A DNA stretch of 31,543 bases from DASVEE01 sp036399695 (GCA_036399695.1 DASWMP010000386.1:1-31543), one strand, 5' to 3'; counted from the first letter of the stretch, positions 24,373 through 31,543 are shown. Numbers and translations are program-made. The notes: a model not told the origin generated them from the sequence alone.

Positions 24373-25619
24373 AAGACGCGCCTCTTGATGCGTGCCAGCA
24401 GTGAAGGCGGCCGCTGCGGCACCTGCATGGAGATGGAGAACTCCTGTTTGTACGGATCGACGCGCGGCTCGCGGCAGAACTCGCGCAGCGGCTCGAGCGT
24501 GCGCGTCCACTGATGCTCCTCGACGAACCCGCGCGCGCCGCGGCGCATGCTGGCGTAGCGTGCGTCGTCGGTAAGGACGTGCACCAGCGCGTCGGCGAAC
24601 GAAGCGATTTCCGACGTCCGATTTCCGGTTTCCGGAGCGGCAGAGCGCGCGGGGTCAGTCACCACGATTCCGGCGCCATAGCGCGCCAGCAGTTCGTCGG
24701 TGCCGGGCGCGGAGCTCGTCACGACCGGCAGGCCGCCCCAGAGGTAATCGTAGATGCGCGTGCGCATCGAGAGATCCGTCTCCAGCGATTGGGGGAACGT
24801 GAGCAGCGCCGCCTTGAAGCGGGAGAAGAACTGACCGCGCTGCTCGTACGTGGCCCAGGGCTCGAAGCGCACAAAGTCGTACTTGCGCGCGTACTTGATG
24901 GTCTCCGCGAGAATCCCCTGCGGCGTCAGCTCCGGGTTCGGATGCCGCGTGAACGTGAGCGTCATCGCAGGCACCCGTTCCCGCGCCAGCGCCACCGCAT
25001 CGATGGCCAGGATCGGGTCATACCAATCGTAGATCCCGCCGAACAGCACGGCGTCCTCTTTCCCATGAGTCCCATCGGTCTCCCCCGCCAGCTCCTGCAC
25101 CCCGAACGGCGCAATTCTGATCAACGACTCCACCCGCGGATCGTCTTGGAACAGGATCGGATTGAACCGCCCCACCGCCAGCAGCAGCCCCAGATAAAAG
25201 AGCCGCTGCGCGTTCGAGGCGCACAGGAACAGATCGCCGCGCGTGAGCGAATTCACCAGCGTGGCGTGATCGTGATTGAACACCTCCGCACCGCGGGTGG
25301 CGTAGTAATGCAGGTTCTCGACGATGAAGGGATCGTACAGATCGACCACCACCGGGATCGGCTTCGCGTGTGCGAACAGATCGTTGGCCACGTGTCCCTG
25401 CACCACGGCCACGTCGCTCTCGCTGCTGAACTGCAGCAGGTTCTCCGGCGTCGTCACGCCGGTGCGGCAGTCGGCGACGAAGCCGCCGTCGCGGCTCAGC
25501 ACCGCGACGGTGTGGCCGTCGGCGCGCAGCACCTTGGCCATCTCGACGAACCGGATGCCGATGCCGGCCGGCTGACCGTGCCCCAGCGGTTCGGGGCAGA
25601 CGAGGAGCACACGGCTCAT
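24369..25619 (-). CDS. GT4-like (GT-B fold) glycosyltransferase
   Basis: The ATG at 25619 overlaps the upstream stop codon (ATGA) and gives 416 aa. The N-terminus MSRVLLVCPEPLGHGQPAGI with IRFVEMAKVLRADGHTVAVL is a GT-B first Rossmann domain. The C-terminal domain shows DAVLFGGIYDWYDP, a long sugar-donor region, and YLWGGLPVVTSSAPGTDELL, the GT4-type pattern of G-PVV and a donor-binding E. It transfers a sugar from a nucleotide donor, probably with retention. The end, SLLARIKRRVF, is basic and may touch the membrane. Confidence 0.8.
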   Translation of the reverse strand: MSRVLLVCPEPLGHGQPAGIGIRFVEMAKVLRADGHTVAVLSRDGGFVADCRTGVTTPENLLQFSSESDVAVVQGHVANDLFAHAKPIPVVVDLYDPFIVENLHYYATRGAEVFNHDHATLVNSLTRGDLFLCASNAQRLFYLGLLLAVGRFNPILFQDDPRVESLIRIAPFGVQELAGETDGTHGKEDAVLFGGIYDWYDPILAIDAVALARERVPAMTLTFTRHPNPELTPQGILAETIKYARKYDFVRFEPWATYEQRGQFFSRFKAALLTFPQSLETDLSMRTRIYDYLWGGLPVVTSSAPGTDELLARYGAGIVVTDPARSAAPETGNRTSEIASFADALVHVLTDDARYASMRRGARGFVEEHQWTRTLEPLREFCREPRVDPYKQEFSISMQVPQRPPSLLARIKRRVF

Positions 25620-27481
25620 CCGCGTCCCCGGAGCTTGAGCAGCGTGTTGTGCAACTGCCAGGTCTTCGAGGCGTAGATCATGTCCAGCAGTCCGCCGAGG
25701 CGCTCGATCTCCACGCGCGCGGCATTGAGCGCGGCGTCCGTCTCCCGGTGCAGGCCGCGGAGCTCGCGCAGTTCCCGCTCCCTGTCGGCGAGGAGCAGTG
25801 TCCGTTCCGCGTAATCGGCGGCGATGGCCTGCAGTGAAGCGGCGGCTCCTTCGAGCTCGCGGATGCGCAGCACGTGACCGTTGATGGCGTGATGCGACTC
25901 TTCGAGCTTGGCGATGAGCTCCCGCTTTTCCCGCTCCAGCCGGTCGACGTCCCGCTGCATCACCGAGACCTCGCCGCGTGCGGCCACGGCGTCGGAGGCG
26001 AACGTGTTCGCCCGCCGCTTCTGGCGCTCCAGCACGTTCGCGAAGACGTCGTGATCGATGAGGTCCGCGTGCCTGGCCCACACCTGCAGCTTCGCCTTGC
26101 GGAAGCGCGGGGAGCCTTCCGGCGCGGCCAGCACGATCGACGCGCCCCCTTCGAAATGGCGCACCTCGCACGTCACGCGCGGCACGTGCACGAAGTCGCC
26201 GCGCCGCGAAAGACGGATCAGGAAATCCCAGTCCTCGAAGAGATCGAAGGCCGGGTCGAAACCGCCCGCGTCGAGGAACGTATCGCGCGGGATCAGCAGC
26301 GTCGGCAGCGGGATGTAGTTGTCGACGAGCAGCAGCTCCCGGTCGAAGTCCTGCCCGTAGATGCGCAGCCGCGAGTGCGTCTCGTACGCCCCCGAGCTGC
26401 CGGGACGGAGGAACGCCGACACCGCGTCGCTGTACCAGGCCGCATGCTGCGAGCCGCGCGCGGCGTTCGCCAGCGTGGCCAGATGTTCGGGATAGAAGAG
26501 GTCGTCGTCGTCGAGGAAGGCGACGAACGGATTCACCGCCGCCCGCACGCCGGCATTCGCTGCTTCCGAGCGTCCGCGCGATTCCTCGTGATCGACGAAG
26601 GCGAAACCATCCACCGGCGGCTTCGCGCCGCCGTCGTTCACCACCACGATCTCGCACGGATAGCCGCCGGAGCGCACGGAGTCGATGGCGTCACGCAGCA
26701 GCGCGGGCCGGTCCTTCGTCCGGATGATGACGCTGATCGGCAGCACCTCGTGCGTCACCTCGATCGCCGGAGGCGCCCCCGTCATCGTGCGCAACGCACT
26801 GAACGGCGTCGTCCGCAGCAGCGGCAACTCCACCACGTAATACCCCTCGGCGAAGCGCGTCTCCGGCGGCAGCGTCATCGCGCGATACGCGTTCAGCCCC
26901 CGCGCGAACGACGCATAGTCGCGCAGCGAAGTCTGCGACGCATGTGCGCCGATGGCCGACCACTTCAGTTCCGCCACCTCCGTGATGTCGACGAGCGCAT
27001 TCGGACGCAGCGTCTGGCTCACTTCATAGAAGGCGACGCGTGTCGCCGCGAAATCGGCGAACAGCGTCTCGTCCTGCTGGATCAGCGCGCAGAAGGCGCG
27101 GGAGAGAGCGAGATGGTCCGGATGGATCTCAATCGGACTGGGCACGAGGATCAGGTCCGGACGGAACACCGTGAGCTGCTCGCGCAGCCGCGGAATTACG
27201 TCGTCCGAAAGGGCGCGGTCGGGAAAGCGGAGGAACTCGAGGTCCGCCTTGCCGAGGAGGGCGACACCGGCGCGCGTTTCGTCTTCGCGCAGTGCAGCGT
27301 CGCCGGCCTGACCGCCGTCCGTGGCCACGACGATGCGCACGGTGCGCCCATCGCGCAGATGTTGCGCGACCAGCCCGCCGCAGGCGATGACCTCGTCATC
27401 AGGATGCGGCGCCAGAACCAGCAGCCGTTCCCCCCGCAGCATGGCGGGCTCGTACGGAATCGTCTCCGCTTCAATCAGCAT
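25616..27481 (-). CDS. PIG-L deacetylase / GT2 glycosyltransferase fusion with coiled coil
   Basis: The 621-aa protein begins with a PIG-L/LmbE N-deacetylase domain (about 15-215). APHPDDEV (24-31) gives metal ligands H26 and D29, with D28 as likely base, and IEIHPDH (117-123) gives the third ligand. Residues about 248-460 form a GT2 domain: LPISVIIRTKDRPALLRDAI, VVVNDGG, FVAFLDDDDLFYPEHL (DDDD 324-327) and FDLFEDWDFLIRLSRRG. A long coiled coil follows (about 485-600) and the tail is KTWQLHNTLLKLRGRG. PIG-L enzymes deacetylate GlcNAc-type sugars, so the protein may make and use or follow a glucosaminyl product. It is first in the operon. A second in-frame ATG at 27442 also precedes the domain. 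Confidence 0.85.
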   Translation of the reverse strand: MLIEAETIPYEPAMLRGERLLVLAPHPDDEVIACGGLVAQHLRDGRTVRIVVATDGGQAGDAALREDETRAGVALLGKADLEFLRFPDRALSDDVIPRLREQLTVFRPDLILVPSPIEIHPDHLALSRAFCALIQQDETLFADFAATRVAFYEVSQTLRPNALVDITEVAELKWSAIGAHASQTSLRDYASFARGLNAYRAMTLPPETRFAEGYYVVELPLLRTTPFSALRTMTGAPPAIEVTHEVLPISVIIRTKDRPALLRDAIDSVRSGGYPCEIVVVNDGGAKPPVDGFAFVDHEESRGRSEAANAGVRAAVNPFVAFLDDDDLFYPEHLATLANAARGSQHAAWYSDAVSAFLRPGSSGAYETHSRLRIYGQDFDRELLLVDNYIPLPTLLIPRDTFLDAGGFDPAFDLFEDWDFLIRLSRRGDFVHVPRVTCEVRHFEGGASIVLAAPEGSPRFRKAKLQVWARHADLIDHDVFANVLERQKRRANTFASDAVAARGEVSVMQRDVDRLEREKRELIAKLEESHHAINGHVLRIRELEGAAASLQAIAADYAERTLLLADRERELRELRGLHRETDAALNAARVEIERLGGLLDMIYASKTWQLHNTLLKLRGRG

Positions 27482-27498
27482 CAGTCGAGCGAATTGTA
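27482..27498 (-). promoter_or_regulatory. TACAAT box upstream of the envelope operon
   Basis: On the minus strand TACAAT occupies 27498-27493, 11 nt before the ATG at 27481, without a Shine-Dalgarno site. A start about 6-7 nt after the box would leave a leader of only a few bases. Confidence 0.45.
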
Positions 27499-27520
27499 TG
27501 CGCTATCAGAGCGCCGGTCC

Positions 27521-27610
27521 GGGGCGGAGTCCGATGGGACCTATGGGACCTATAGGACTGATGGGAGCTCCGCCCCGCCGAGCACAGCCCATAGGTCCCA
27601 TAGGTCCTAT
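27521..27610. repeat. GGGACCTAT palindromic element between divergent genes
   Basis: Two tandem GGGACCTAT units (27536-27553) are mirrored by ATAGGTCCC and ATAGGTCCT (27591-27608), matching at 17 of 18 positions. A second pair of arms, GGGGCGGAG (27521-27529) and CTCCGCCCC (27568-27576), interleaves with them, so alternative folds are possible. It lies between the divergent envelope operon and tpiA. A short relative sits at 17105-17121. Confidence 0.75.
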
Positions 27611-27632
27611 CTGTCCGATCGGATCAACGCGC

Positions 27633-27644
27633 TACACTTCCGGC
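27633..27644 (+). promoter_or_regulatory. TACACT box upstream of tpiA
   Basis: TACACT (27633-27638) lies 6 nt before the tpiA ATG at 27645, and no Shine-Dalgarno site is present. The spacing fits a transcript that begins at the start codon. Confidence 0.5.
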
Positions 27645-28388
27645 ATGCGCAAGCGCTATCTGATCGCCAACTGGAAGATGAACCTGCCGAAGGGTGGGAT
27701 TCAGGAGTACCTCGACGAGCTCTCGAAGATCGAGAAGAACGACGTCGAGATCGTCGTGGCCCCTCCGTTTCCTTACTTTGACGCCGTCGTCTCGCACTCC
27801 GGCAACGTGCTCGGCGTGGCGGGGCAGAACTGCAGCGACCATCAGTCCGGCGCTTTCACGGGCGAGGTCTCGCCGGCGATGTTGCGCGACTGCGGTGCGC
27901 AGTACGTCATCCTCGGGCACTCCGAGCGGCGCACCATCTTTCACGAGAACGATGGGCTGATCGCGCGCAAAGTTGCGCTGGCCATCGAGAGCGGCCTCAC
28001 GCCCGTGCTCTGCGTCGGCGAGGACCTCAAAGTGCGCGACGCCGGCCATGTGGCGCGGCACGTCGCCGAGCAGATCAAGGCCGTCGTCTGCGACGCGCTC
28101 GAGAAGGCGACGGAAGTCATCATCGCGTACGAGCCGATCTGGGCCATCGGCACCGGCCGTAACGCCAGCGGCAGGATCTGCATGGAGACTGTGACGGAGA
28201 TCCGCCACGCGCTCGAGCGCTTCTGGCCCGCGCGTTACGGCAAGGGGGCGTCCATCCTCTACGGCGGCAGCGTCACGCCCGAAAACGTGGACGATCTCGT
28301 GAACGAAGGTGGTGTGGACGGCTTCCTCGTCGGTGGGGCCAGCCTCGACGCGACGAAGTTTCTGGCCATCCATCGCGGCATGCGTTAG
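27645..28388 (+). CDS. tpiA: Triosephosphate isomerase
   Basis: The 247-aa product has the normal family length and interconverts dihydroxyacetone phosphate and glyceraldehyde 3-phosphate in glycolysis and gluconeogenesis. All catalytic residues are present: N9 and K11 in ANWKMN, H92 in LGHSERR, and E163 in AYEPIWAIGTG, which also starts the mobile loop 6. The phosphate-binding YGGSV (206-210) and FLVGGASL follow. The ATG at 27645 matches the usual N-terminus. It is followed 128 nt later by secG, an order seen in many bacteria. Confidence 0.98.
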   Translation: MRKRYLIANWKMNLPKGGIQEYLDELSKIEKNDVEIVVAPPFPYFDAVVSHSGNVLGVAGQNCSDHQSGAFTGEVSPAMLRDCGAQYVILGHSERRTIFHENDGLIARKVALAIESGLTPVLCVGEDLKVRDAGHVARHVAEQIKAVVCDALEKATEVIIAYEPIWAIGTGRNASGRICMETVTEIRHALERFWPARYGKGASILYGGSVTPENVDDLVNEGGVDGFLVGGASLDATKFLAIHRGMR

Positions 28389-28435
28389 TCTGCGCGCCGC
28401 GAAAGGGGACGCCGTTTCGGCGCACTCCAAAAAAC

Positions 28436-28464
28436 TTGACGGGGAGCATCTTTCCGGGAAGAAT
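28436..28464 (+). promoter_or_regulatory. Probable sigma-70 promoter for secG
   Basis: TTGACG (28436-28441) and AAGAAT (28459-28464) are 17 bp apart, after an A-run. The leader to the ATG at 28517 contains GGAGA (28501-28505), 11 nt before the start, and a small GTTGC-N7-GCAAC dyad. Confidence 0.5.
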
Positions 28465-28516
28465 TCGCACCTTCGTGCCGTTGCGCACGGGGCAACACCC
28501 GGAGACTTCTGATTTC

Positions 28517-28816
28517 ATGATTGTTCTGTTGGTCATTCTGCACGTCATCGTCAGCCTGTTTTTGATCCTGGTCGTCCTCGTCCAGCAGGGCAAGGGCGCC
28601 GATCTCGCGGGCGCATTCGGTGGCGGCGGCTCTCAGACGGCGTTCGGCGCGCGCGGCGCGACGACCCTTCTGCACAAGCTGACGACGGCGTTTTTCGTGC
28701 TCTTCGTCCTCACGTCGATCGCACTCGCCATCCTGCAGGCTCGTCCCGACAGATCGGTCCTGACCGGCACCGAAGCCGCCCAGACGGCTCCGGCAACTCC
28801 GGCGCAGCGCAAATAG
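28517..28816 (+). CDS. secG: SecG preprotein translocase subunit
   Basis: The 99-aa product has the two-span SecG layout: MIVLLVILHVIVSLFLILVV (span 1), the conserved cytoplasmic loop QQGKGADLAGAFGGGGSQTA followed by FGARGA, and FFVLFVLTSIALAIL (span 2). SecG joins SecY and SecE in the inner-membrane translocon and assists SecA-driven export. The short C-terminal Ala/Pro/Thr tail is variable in the family. The ATG at 28517 starts the first span exactly. A tRNA-Leu follows 22 nt after the stop codon and may be cut from the same transcript. Confidence 0.95.
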   Translation: MIVLLVILHVIVSLFLILVVLVQQGKGADLAGAFGGGGSQTAFGARGATTLLHKLTTAFFVLFVLTSIALAILQARPDRSVLTGTEAAQTAPATPAQRK

Positions 28817-28838
28817 CGTTGCAGGGTTCTTTGTAAAA

Positions 28839-28923
<85 letters not shown>

Positions 28924-28939
28924 TTCAAGACTCGAAACA

Positions 28940-28970
28940 AAAGGCTCGCAATCGCGAGCCTTTTTGCTTT
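28940..28970 (+). terminator. Rho-independent terminator after tRNA-Leu
   Basis: The 8-bp stem AGGCTCGC/GCGAGCCT with an AATC loop is followed by TTTTGCTTTT. A-runs on the left side would extend the stem. Confidence 0.9.
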
Positions 28971-28979
28971 TGTGGCTGG

Positions 28980-28994
28980 TACCATTCGCCCGCC
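28980..28994 (+). promoter_or_regulatory. TACCAT box upstream of the 107-aa gene
   Basis: TACCAT (28980-28985) lies 9 nt before the ATG at 28995, with no Shine-Dalgarno site, right after the tRNA terminator. It is probably the promoter of the carboxylase operon. Confidence 0.4.
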
Positions 28995-29318
28995 ATGGCG
29001 AATGATGAGATTCAGCAGCAGCGTACAGATATTCTCTCCGGTGTCGTCACCACCCTCATTTCCGACCTGAAGGCAGGCATCGGGGACAAGGATCGCCGCC
29101 GTCAGGTGGAAGAGTGGATGCGCACGCTCGCCGAAAAGTATCCCGAGTTCCGCATCGAGGTCGGCCTCCGCGACTACTACCTCGCCGAAGCGGAGCGCCT
29201 CCGCGCCGATTTCGACAAATCGGCCGAGCTCACCGACAAGCTCGCCCTCGGACGCAGCATCGAATCCTTCCTCGACCGCGCCAACGAATACGACCGGCGC
29301 ATTCGCGATCGCGGGTAG
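28995..29318 (+). CDS. Small helical protein of unknown function, 107 aa
   Basis: The product starts MANDEIQQQRTDILSGVVTT and is highly charged and helical throughout, with no signal peptide or membrane span. RRRQVEEWMRTLAEKYPEFR and SIESFLDRANEYDRRIRDRG suggest amphipathic helices, possibly a small coiled-coil dimer. I recognise no family. Its stop codon is 3 nt before the start of the biotin carboxylase gene, so the two form an operon and it may serve the carboxylase. Confidence 0.75.
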   Translation: MANDEIQQQRTDILSGVVTTLISDLKAGIGDKDRRRQVEEWMRTLAEKYPEFRIEVGLRDYYLAEAERLRADFDKSAELTDKLALGRSIESFLDRANEYDRRIRDRG

Positions 29319-29321
29319 CGC

Positions 29322-30803
29322 ATGAAAGTCCTCATCGCCAACCGGGGCGAGATTGCCGTTCGCGTCATTCGCGCGTGCCGGGAGCTCGGGTATCCGACGG
29401 TCGCGGTCTACTCCGAGGCCGACCGTGACGCGCTCCATGTGCTCTATGCCGATCAGGCCATGCCCATCGGCCCGTCGCCGTCGCGCGAGAGCTACCTCCG
29501 CATCGACAACATCCTCGACGCCGCGAAGAAGACCGGCGCCACGGCCATCCATCCGGGCTACGGCTTCCTCGCCGAGAACGCCGGCTTCGCCCGCGCCTGC
29601 CACGATGCCGGCATCCTCTTCATCGGTCCTTCGCCTGAATCGATCGACGCCATGGGCTCGAAGACCGAAAGCCGCCAGCGGATGAAAGCCGCCGGCGTGC
29701 CGGTCGTGCCGGGCCTCACCGAAGCCGTGAAGTCGTTCGCCGAGATCGCCGCGTTCGCGCGGGAGAGCGGCTTCCCGATCATGATCAAAGCGGCGGCGGG
29801 CGGCGGCGGCAAAGGCATGCGCCTCGTCGAGCGCGAGGAAGACCTGGAGCAGGCCTACGAGCGCGTCACCAGCGAAGCGACGTCGTTCTTCGGCGACGGC
29901 TCCGTCTATGCCGAGAAGTTCATCCCCTCGCCACGCCACATCGAGGTCCAGGTCCTCGGCGACCAGCACGGCAACGTGATCCACCTCGGCGAGCGCGAAT
30001 GCACGCTGCAGCGCCGCCATCAGAAAGTCGTCGAAGAGTGCCCCTCGGCCGTCGTCGACGAAGAGCTCCGCGCCCGTCTCGGCGACATGGCTGTCCGCGC
30101 CGCGCGCGCCGTCGACTACTACTCCGCCGGCACCATCGAGTGCCTCATGGGACCGGATCGCGAGTTCTACTTCCTCGAAATGAACACGCGCCTCCAGGTC
30201 GAGCACCCCGTCACCGAGATGGTCTGGGGCATCGACCTGGTGAAGGAGCAGCTCCGCATCGCGCAGGGCGGTAAGCTCACGATCCGGCAGGAGGACGTCC
30301 GCCCGCAGGGCCACGCCATCGAGTGCCGCATCTACGCCGAGGATCCGTCGAGGAAGTTCGCGCCGTCGCCGGGGCTGATCCGTTACCTAGACCTGCCGCA
30401 GGGGCCGGGCGTGCGCAACGACAACGGCGTCTACGCCGGCTACACCGTCCCGGTCTTCTACGACCCGATGCTCTCGAAGCTCATCGTGCACGCCCCGACG
30501 CGGGAGGACGCCATCGCCCGCATGCGCCGCGCGCTCATGGAGTACCGCGTCGAAGGCATCGAGACGACCATCCCGTTCTTCACCTTCATCATGAACCACC
30601 CGGATTTCCAGGCCGCCCGCTTCGACACCGGCTTCATCGACCGGCTCCTGCCGGAGCTCGACCTCGCGCAGAACGCCCCCGGCGACGGCCACGTCGACGC
30701 CGCCCTGGCCGTCGCCGCGATCAACGCCTTCGAGGAAGCGCAAAGTGTGAAAGTGCCGGCGCAGCCGGTGGCTGCCTCGCGCTGGAAGTGGGGGAGCTTC
30801 TGA
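29322..30803 (+). CDS. accC: Biotin carboxylase subunit of acyl-CoA carboxylase
   Basis: The 493-aa protein carboxylates biotin using ATP and bicarbonate. MKVLIANRGEIAVRVIRACR is the classic N-terminus. HPGYGFLAENAGFA, the ATP-grasp glycine loop KAAAGGGGKGMRLVE (about 157-171), RHIEVQVLGDQ, ERECTLQRRHQKVVEECPS and EMNTRLQVEHPVTE (about 286) are all intact, and YDPMLSKLIVHAPTREDAI closes the core. It is longer than the ~450-aa AccC of fatty-acid synthesis by an Ala-rich tail, a length more like the first part of propionyl- or methylcrotonyl-CoA carboxylase alpha chains. The carrier gene starts at its stop codon (TGATG), so subunits are made together. The acyl-CoA substrate depends on a carboxyltransferase not in the window. 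Confidence 0.93.
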   Translation: MKVLIANRGEIAVRVIRACRELGYPTVAVYSEADRDALHVLYADQAMPIGPSPSRESYLRIDNILDAAKKTGATAIHPGYGFLAENAGFARACHDAGILFIGPSPESIDAMGSKTESRQRMKAAGVPVVPGLTEAVKSFAEIAAFARESGFPIMIKAAAGGGGKGMRLVEREEDLEQAYERVTSEATSFFGDGSVYAEKFIPSPRHIEVQVLGDQHGNVIHLGERECTLQRRHQKVVEECPSAVVDEELRARLGDMAVRAARAVDYYSAGTIECLMGPDREFYFLEMNTRLQVEHPVTEMVWGIDLVKEQLRIAQGGKLTIRQEDVRPQGHAIECRIYAEDPSRKFAPSPGLIRYLDLPQGPGVRNDNGVYAGYTVPVFYDPMLSKLIVHAPTREDAIARMRRALMEYRVEGIETTIPFFTFIMNHPDFQAARFDTGFIDRLLPELDLAQNAPGDGHVDAALAVAAINAFEEAQSVKVPAQPVAASRWKWGSF

Positions 30804-31306
30804 TGGCCCGCTTCATCGCACGCCGTGACGGCGAGGAGATCGAGGTCTTGGTCGAGCGCCATGGCCGTGGCTACCGGGTGAAGCTCGGCGACCGCTGGGT
30901 CGAGGTGGACCTCGTCAAGGCCGGCCCGTTCGTCCAGTCGCTGCGCCTCGACGACGGGACCCAGTACTCGCTGCTCGCCCACCGGGAAGAGAACCGCCAC
31001 CACGTCTCCCTCGCCGGCTCGACCGTCAACGTCGAGATCTTCGACCCTCTCGCCCGGCGCCGCCGCGGCGGCGGCGACGAGATGGGCGCCACCGGCATCG
31101 TCAAGGCGCTGATGCCCGGCCGCGTCGTCCGGATTCTCGTGAACAAGGGCGATGAGGTGAAAAAAGGCGCCGGCCTCCTGATTCTCGAAGCCATGAAGAT
31201 GGAAAACGAGATCCAGGCCCCCGCCAGTGGAGTCGTGGACGAGATCTTCGTCGACGCCGGCCAGACGGTCGAGAGCGGCGCCGACCTGGTGCACGTCACC
31301 TCCTGA
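30803..31306 (+). CDS. Biotin carboxyl carrier protein
   Basis: The 167-aa product has a C-terminal biotinyl domain (about 95-167). The target lysine is K132 in EAMKMENEI, with GIVKALMPGRVVRILVNKGD before it and PASGVVDEIFVDAGQTVESG after. The N-terminal half (MARFIARRDGEEIEVLVERH and onward) is beta-rich and resembles the BT-type linker domain of propionyl-CoA carboxylase alpha chains more than classic AccB, which has a Pro/Ala-rich arm. The ATG at 30803 overlaps the biotin carboxylase stop by one base, and GGGGGAG lies just upstream. No terminator is recognised before the repeat array that follows. Confidence 0.9.
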   Translation: MARFIARRDGEEIEVLVERHGRGYRVKLGDRWVEVDLVKAGPFVQSLRLDDGTQYSLLAHREENRHHVSLAGSTVNVEIFDPLARRRRGGGDEMGATGIVKALMPGRVVRILVNKGDEVKKGAGLLILEAMKMENEIQAPASGVVDEIFVDAGQTVESGADLVHVTS

Positions 31307-31322
31307 CCATCCTGCCGCGACG

Positions 31323-31543
31323 CCTCTCCAAGGAGGAACGGACCTTCATCGATGAGGAAGGGAGACCTCAACGATCAGGTCCCGAAGCTGATCATTCAGG
31401 GTCGAACCCTGAACGATCAGGGTCCAAACCTCAACGATCGAGGTCGAAGACCTCGTTGATCAGGGATCAGACCTCCTCGATGAGGTTTCGTTCCTGGTTG
31501 ATGAGGTTACGGAGCAGGTTGATATAAGTTTGGAGTGGGGGTG
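31323..31543. repeat. Phased array of 21-22 bp degenerate dyad repeats
   Basis: Ten units follow the pattern [C/G]CT[C/G]-NNN-GAT-[C/G]AGG, many able to pair CCTC with GAGG around a 6-nt centre. The GAT-equivalent positions are 31330, 31351, 31373, 31394, 31415, 31436, 31458, 31479, 31500 and 31521, that is steps of 21, 22, 21, 21, 21, 22, 21, 21 and 21. There are no unique spacers, so it is not CRISPR. In translation the units give seven-residue repeats (plus strand TLNDQGPNLNDRG and DLLDEVSFLVDEV), but the 22-bp steps break every frame. The array probably continues past the window. Confidence 0.8.

Noticed and set aside
27321..27644. Collagen-like translation (MGPMGPIGLMG) in frame upstream of tpiA
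   Set aside because: It is the translation of the GGGACCTAT palindrome. Triosephosphate isomerase starts normally at MRKRYLIANWKMN with its own promoter box, so no N-terminal extension is proposed.
31323..31543. CRISPR array
   Set aside because: Units are only 21-22 bp, abut without unique spacers and are degenerate, and no cas gene is present.

Overview
The window is high-GC DNA, about two-thirds G+C by eye, from a Gram-negative-type bacterium. The evidence for that is an LpxL/HtrB-like acyltransferase, a Wzm/Wzt-type polysaccharide ABC exporter and many secreted beta-rich proteins. The style of the secreted proteins (VCBS repeats, PKD domains, C-terminal blocks with an 'RTDV/RTNVGFVN' signature) and the many short intergenic hairpin repeats suggest an Acidobacteriota-like genome, possibly Thermoanaerobaculia or a relative. 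That assignment is inference only; there is no rRNA here. About 23 protein genes, one tRNA, several terminators and at least five families of short repeats can be supported. Very long open frames antisense to the real genes are by-products of codon bias.

Layout. 1-282: a cluster of short 3-nt-loop hairpins between two roughly 53-bp direct repeats. 283-2055 (-): secreted family 9 glycoside hydrolase. 2264-2431 (+): a 55-aa membrane protein with a strong terminator. 4780-2496 (-): a tight operon of an XRE regulator, a TPR protein and a secreted protein, divergent from 4835-5641 (+), a Wzm-like export permease. The permease is followed by a VCBS-repeat protein (5658-7418), an independently transcribed secreted protein of unknown function (7672-9069) and a 1782-aa PKD protein (9333-14681). 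Wzt, the ATPase partner of the permease, comes only at 14843-16069, then a family 2 glycosyltransferase. 17283-20877 (+): a glycosyltransferase/methyltransferase fusion, a GNAT-like protein, a stand-alone response regulator and a methyltransferase. 27481-21016 (-): a six-gene envelope-glycan operon whose first five junctions are 4-nt start/stop overlaps (PIG-L deacetylase/GT2 fusion, GT4-like, GT2, lipid acyltransferase, membrane protein) and whose last gene is a polysaccharide deacetylase. 27645-31306 (+): housekeeping genes tpiA, secG, tRNA-Leu(GAG), a small unknown gene, biotin carboxylase and a biotin carrier protein. 31323 to the window end: a phased array of 21-22 bp degenerate dyads.

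Working together. The central theme is building and exporting a cell-surface glycan: glycosyltransferases, methyltransferases, an acetyltransferase-like protein, deacetylases and an acyltransferase around a Wzm/Wzt exporter, interleaved with large secreted proteins. The XRE/TPR/secreted-protein operon reads away from the exporter across a short shared promoter region, so it may regulate it; this is inference.

Two genome-style signals stand out. First, at least six transcription units start at an ATG lying 6-11 nt after a TANNNT box with no Shine-Dalgarno sequence, which points to leaderless or near-leaderless mRNAs. The secreted-protein genes instead mostly use clear AGGAG-type sites. Second, intergenic spaces are filled with recurring palindromic elements, including an 88-bp MITE-like element with 30-bp inverted repeats.
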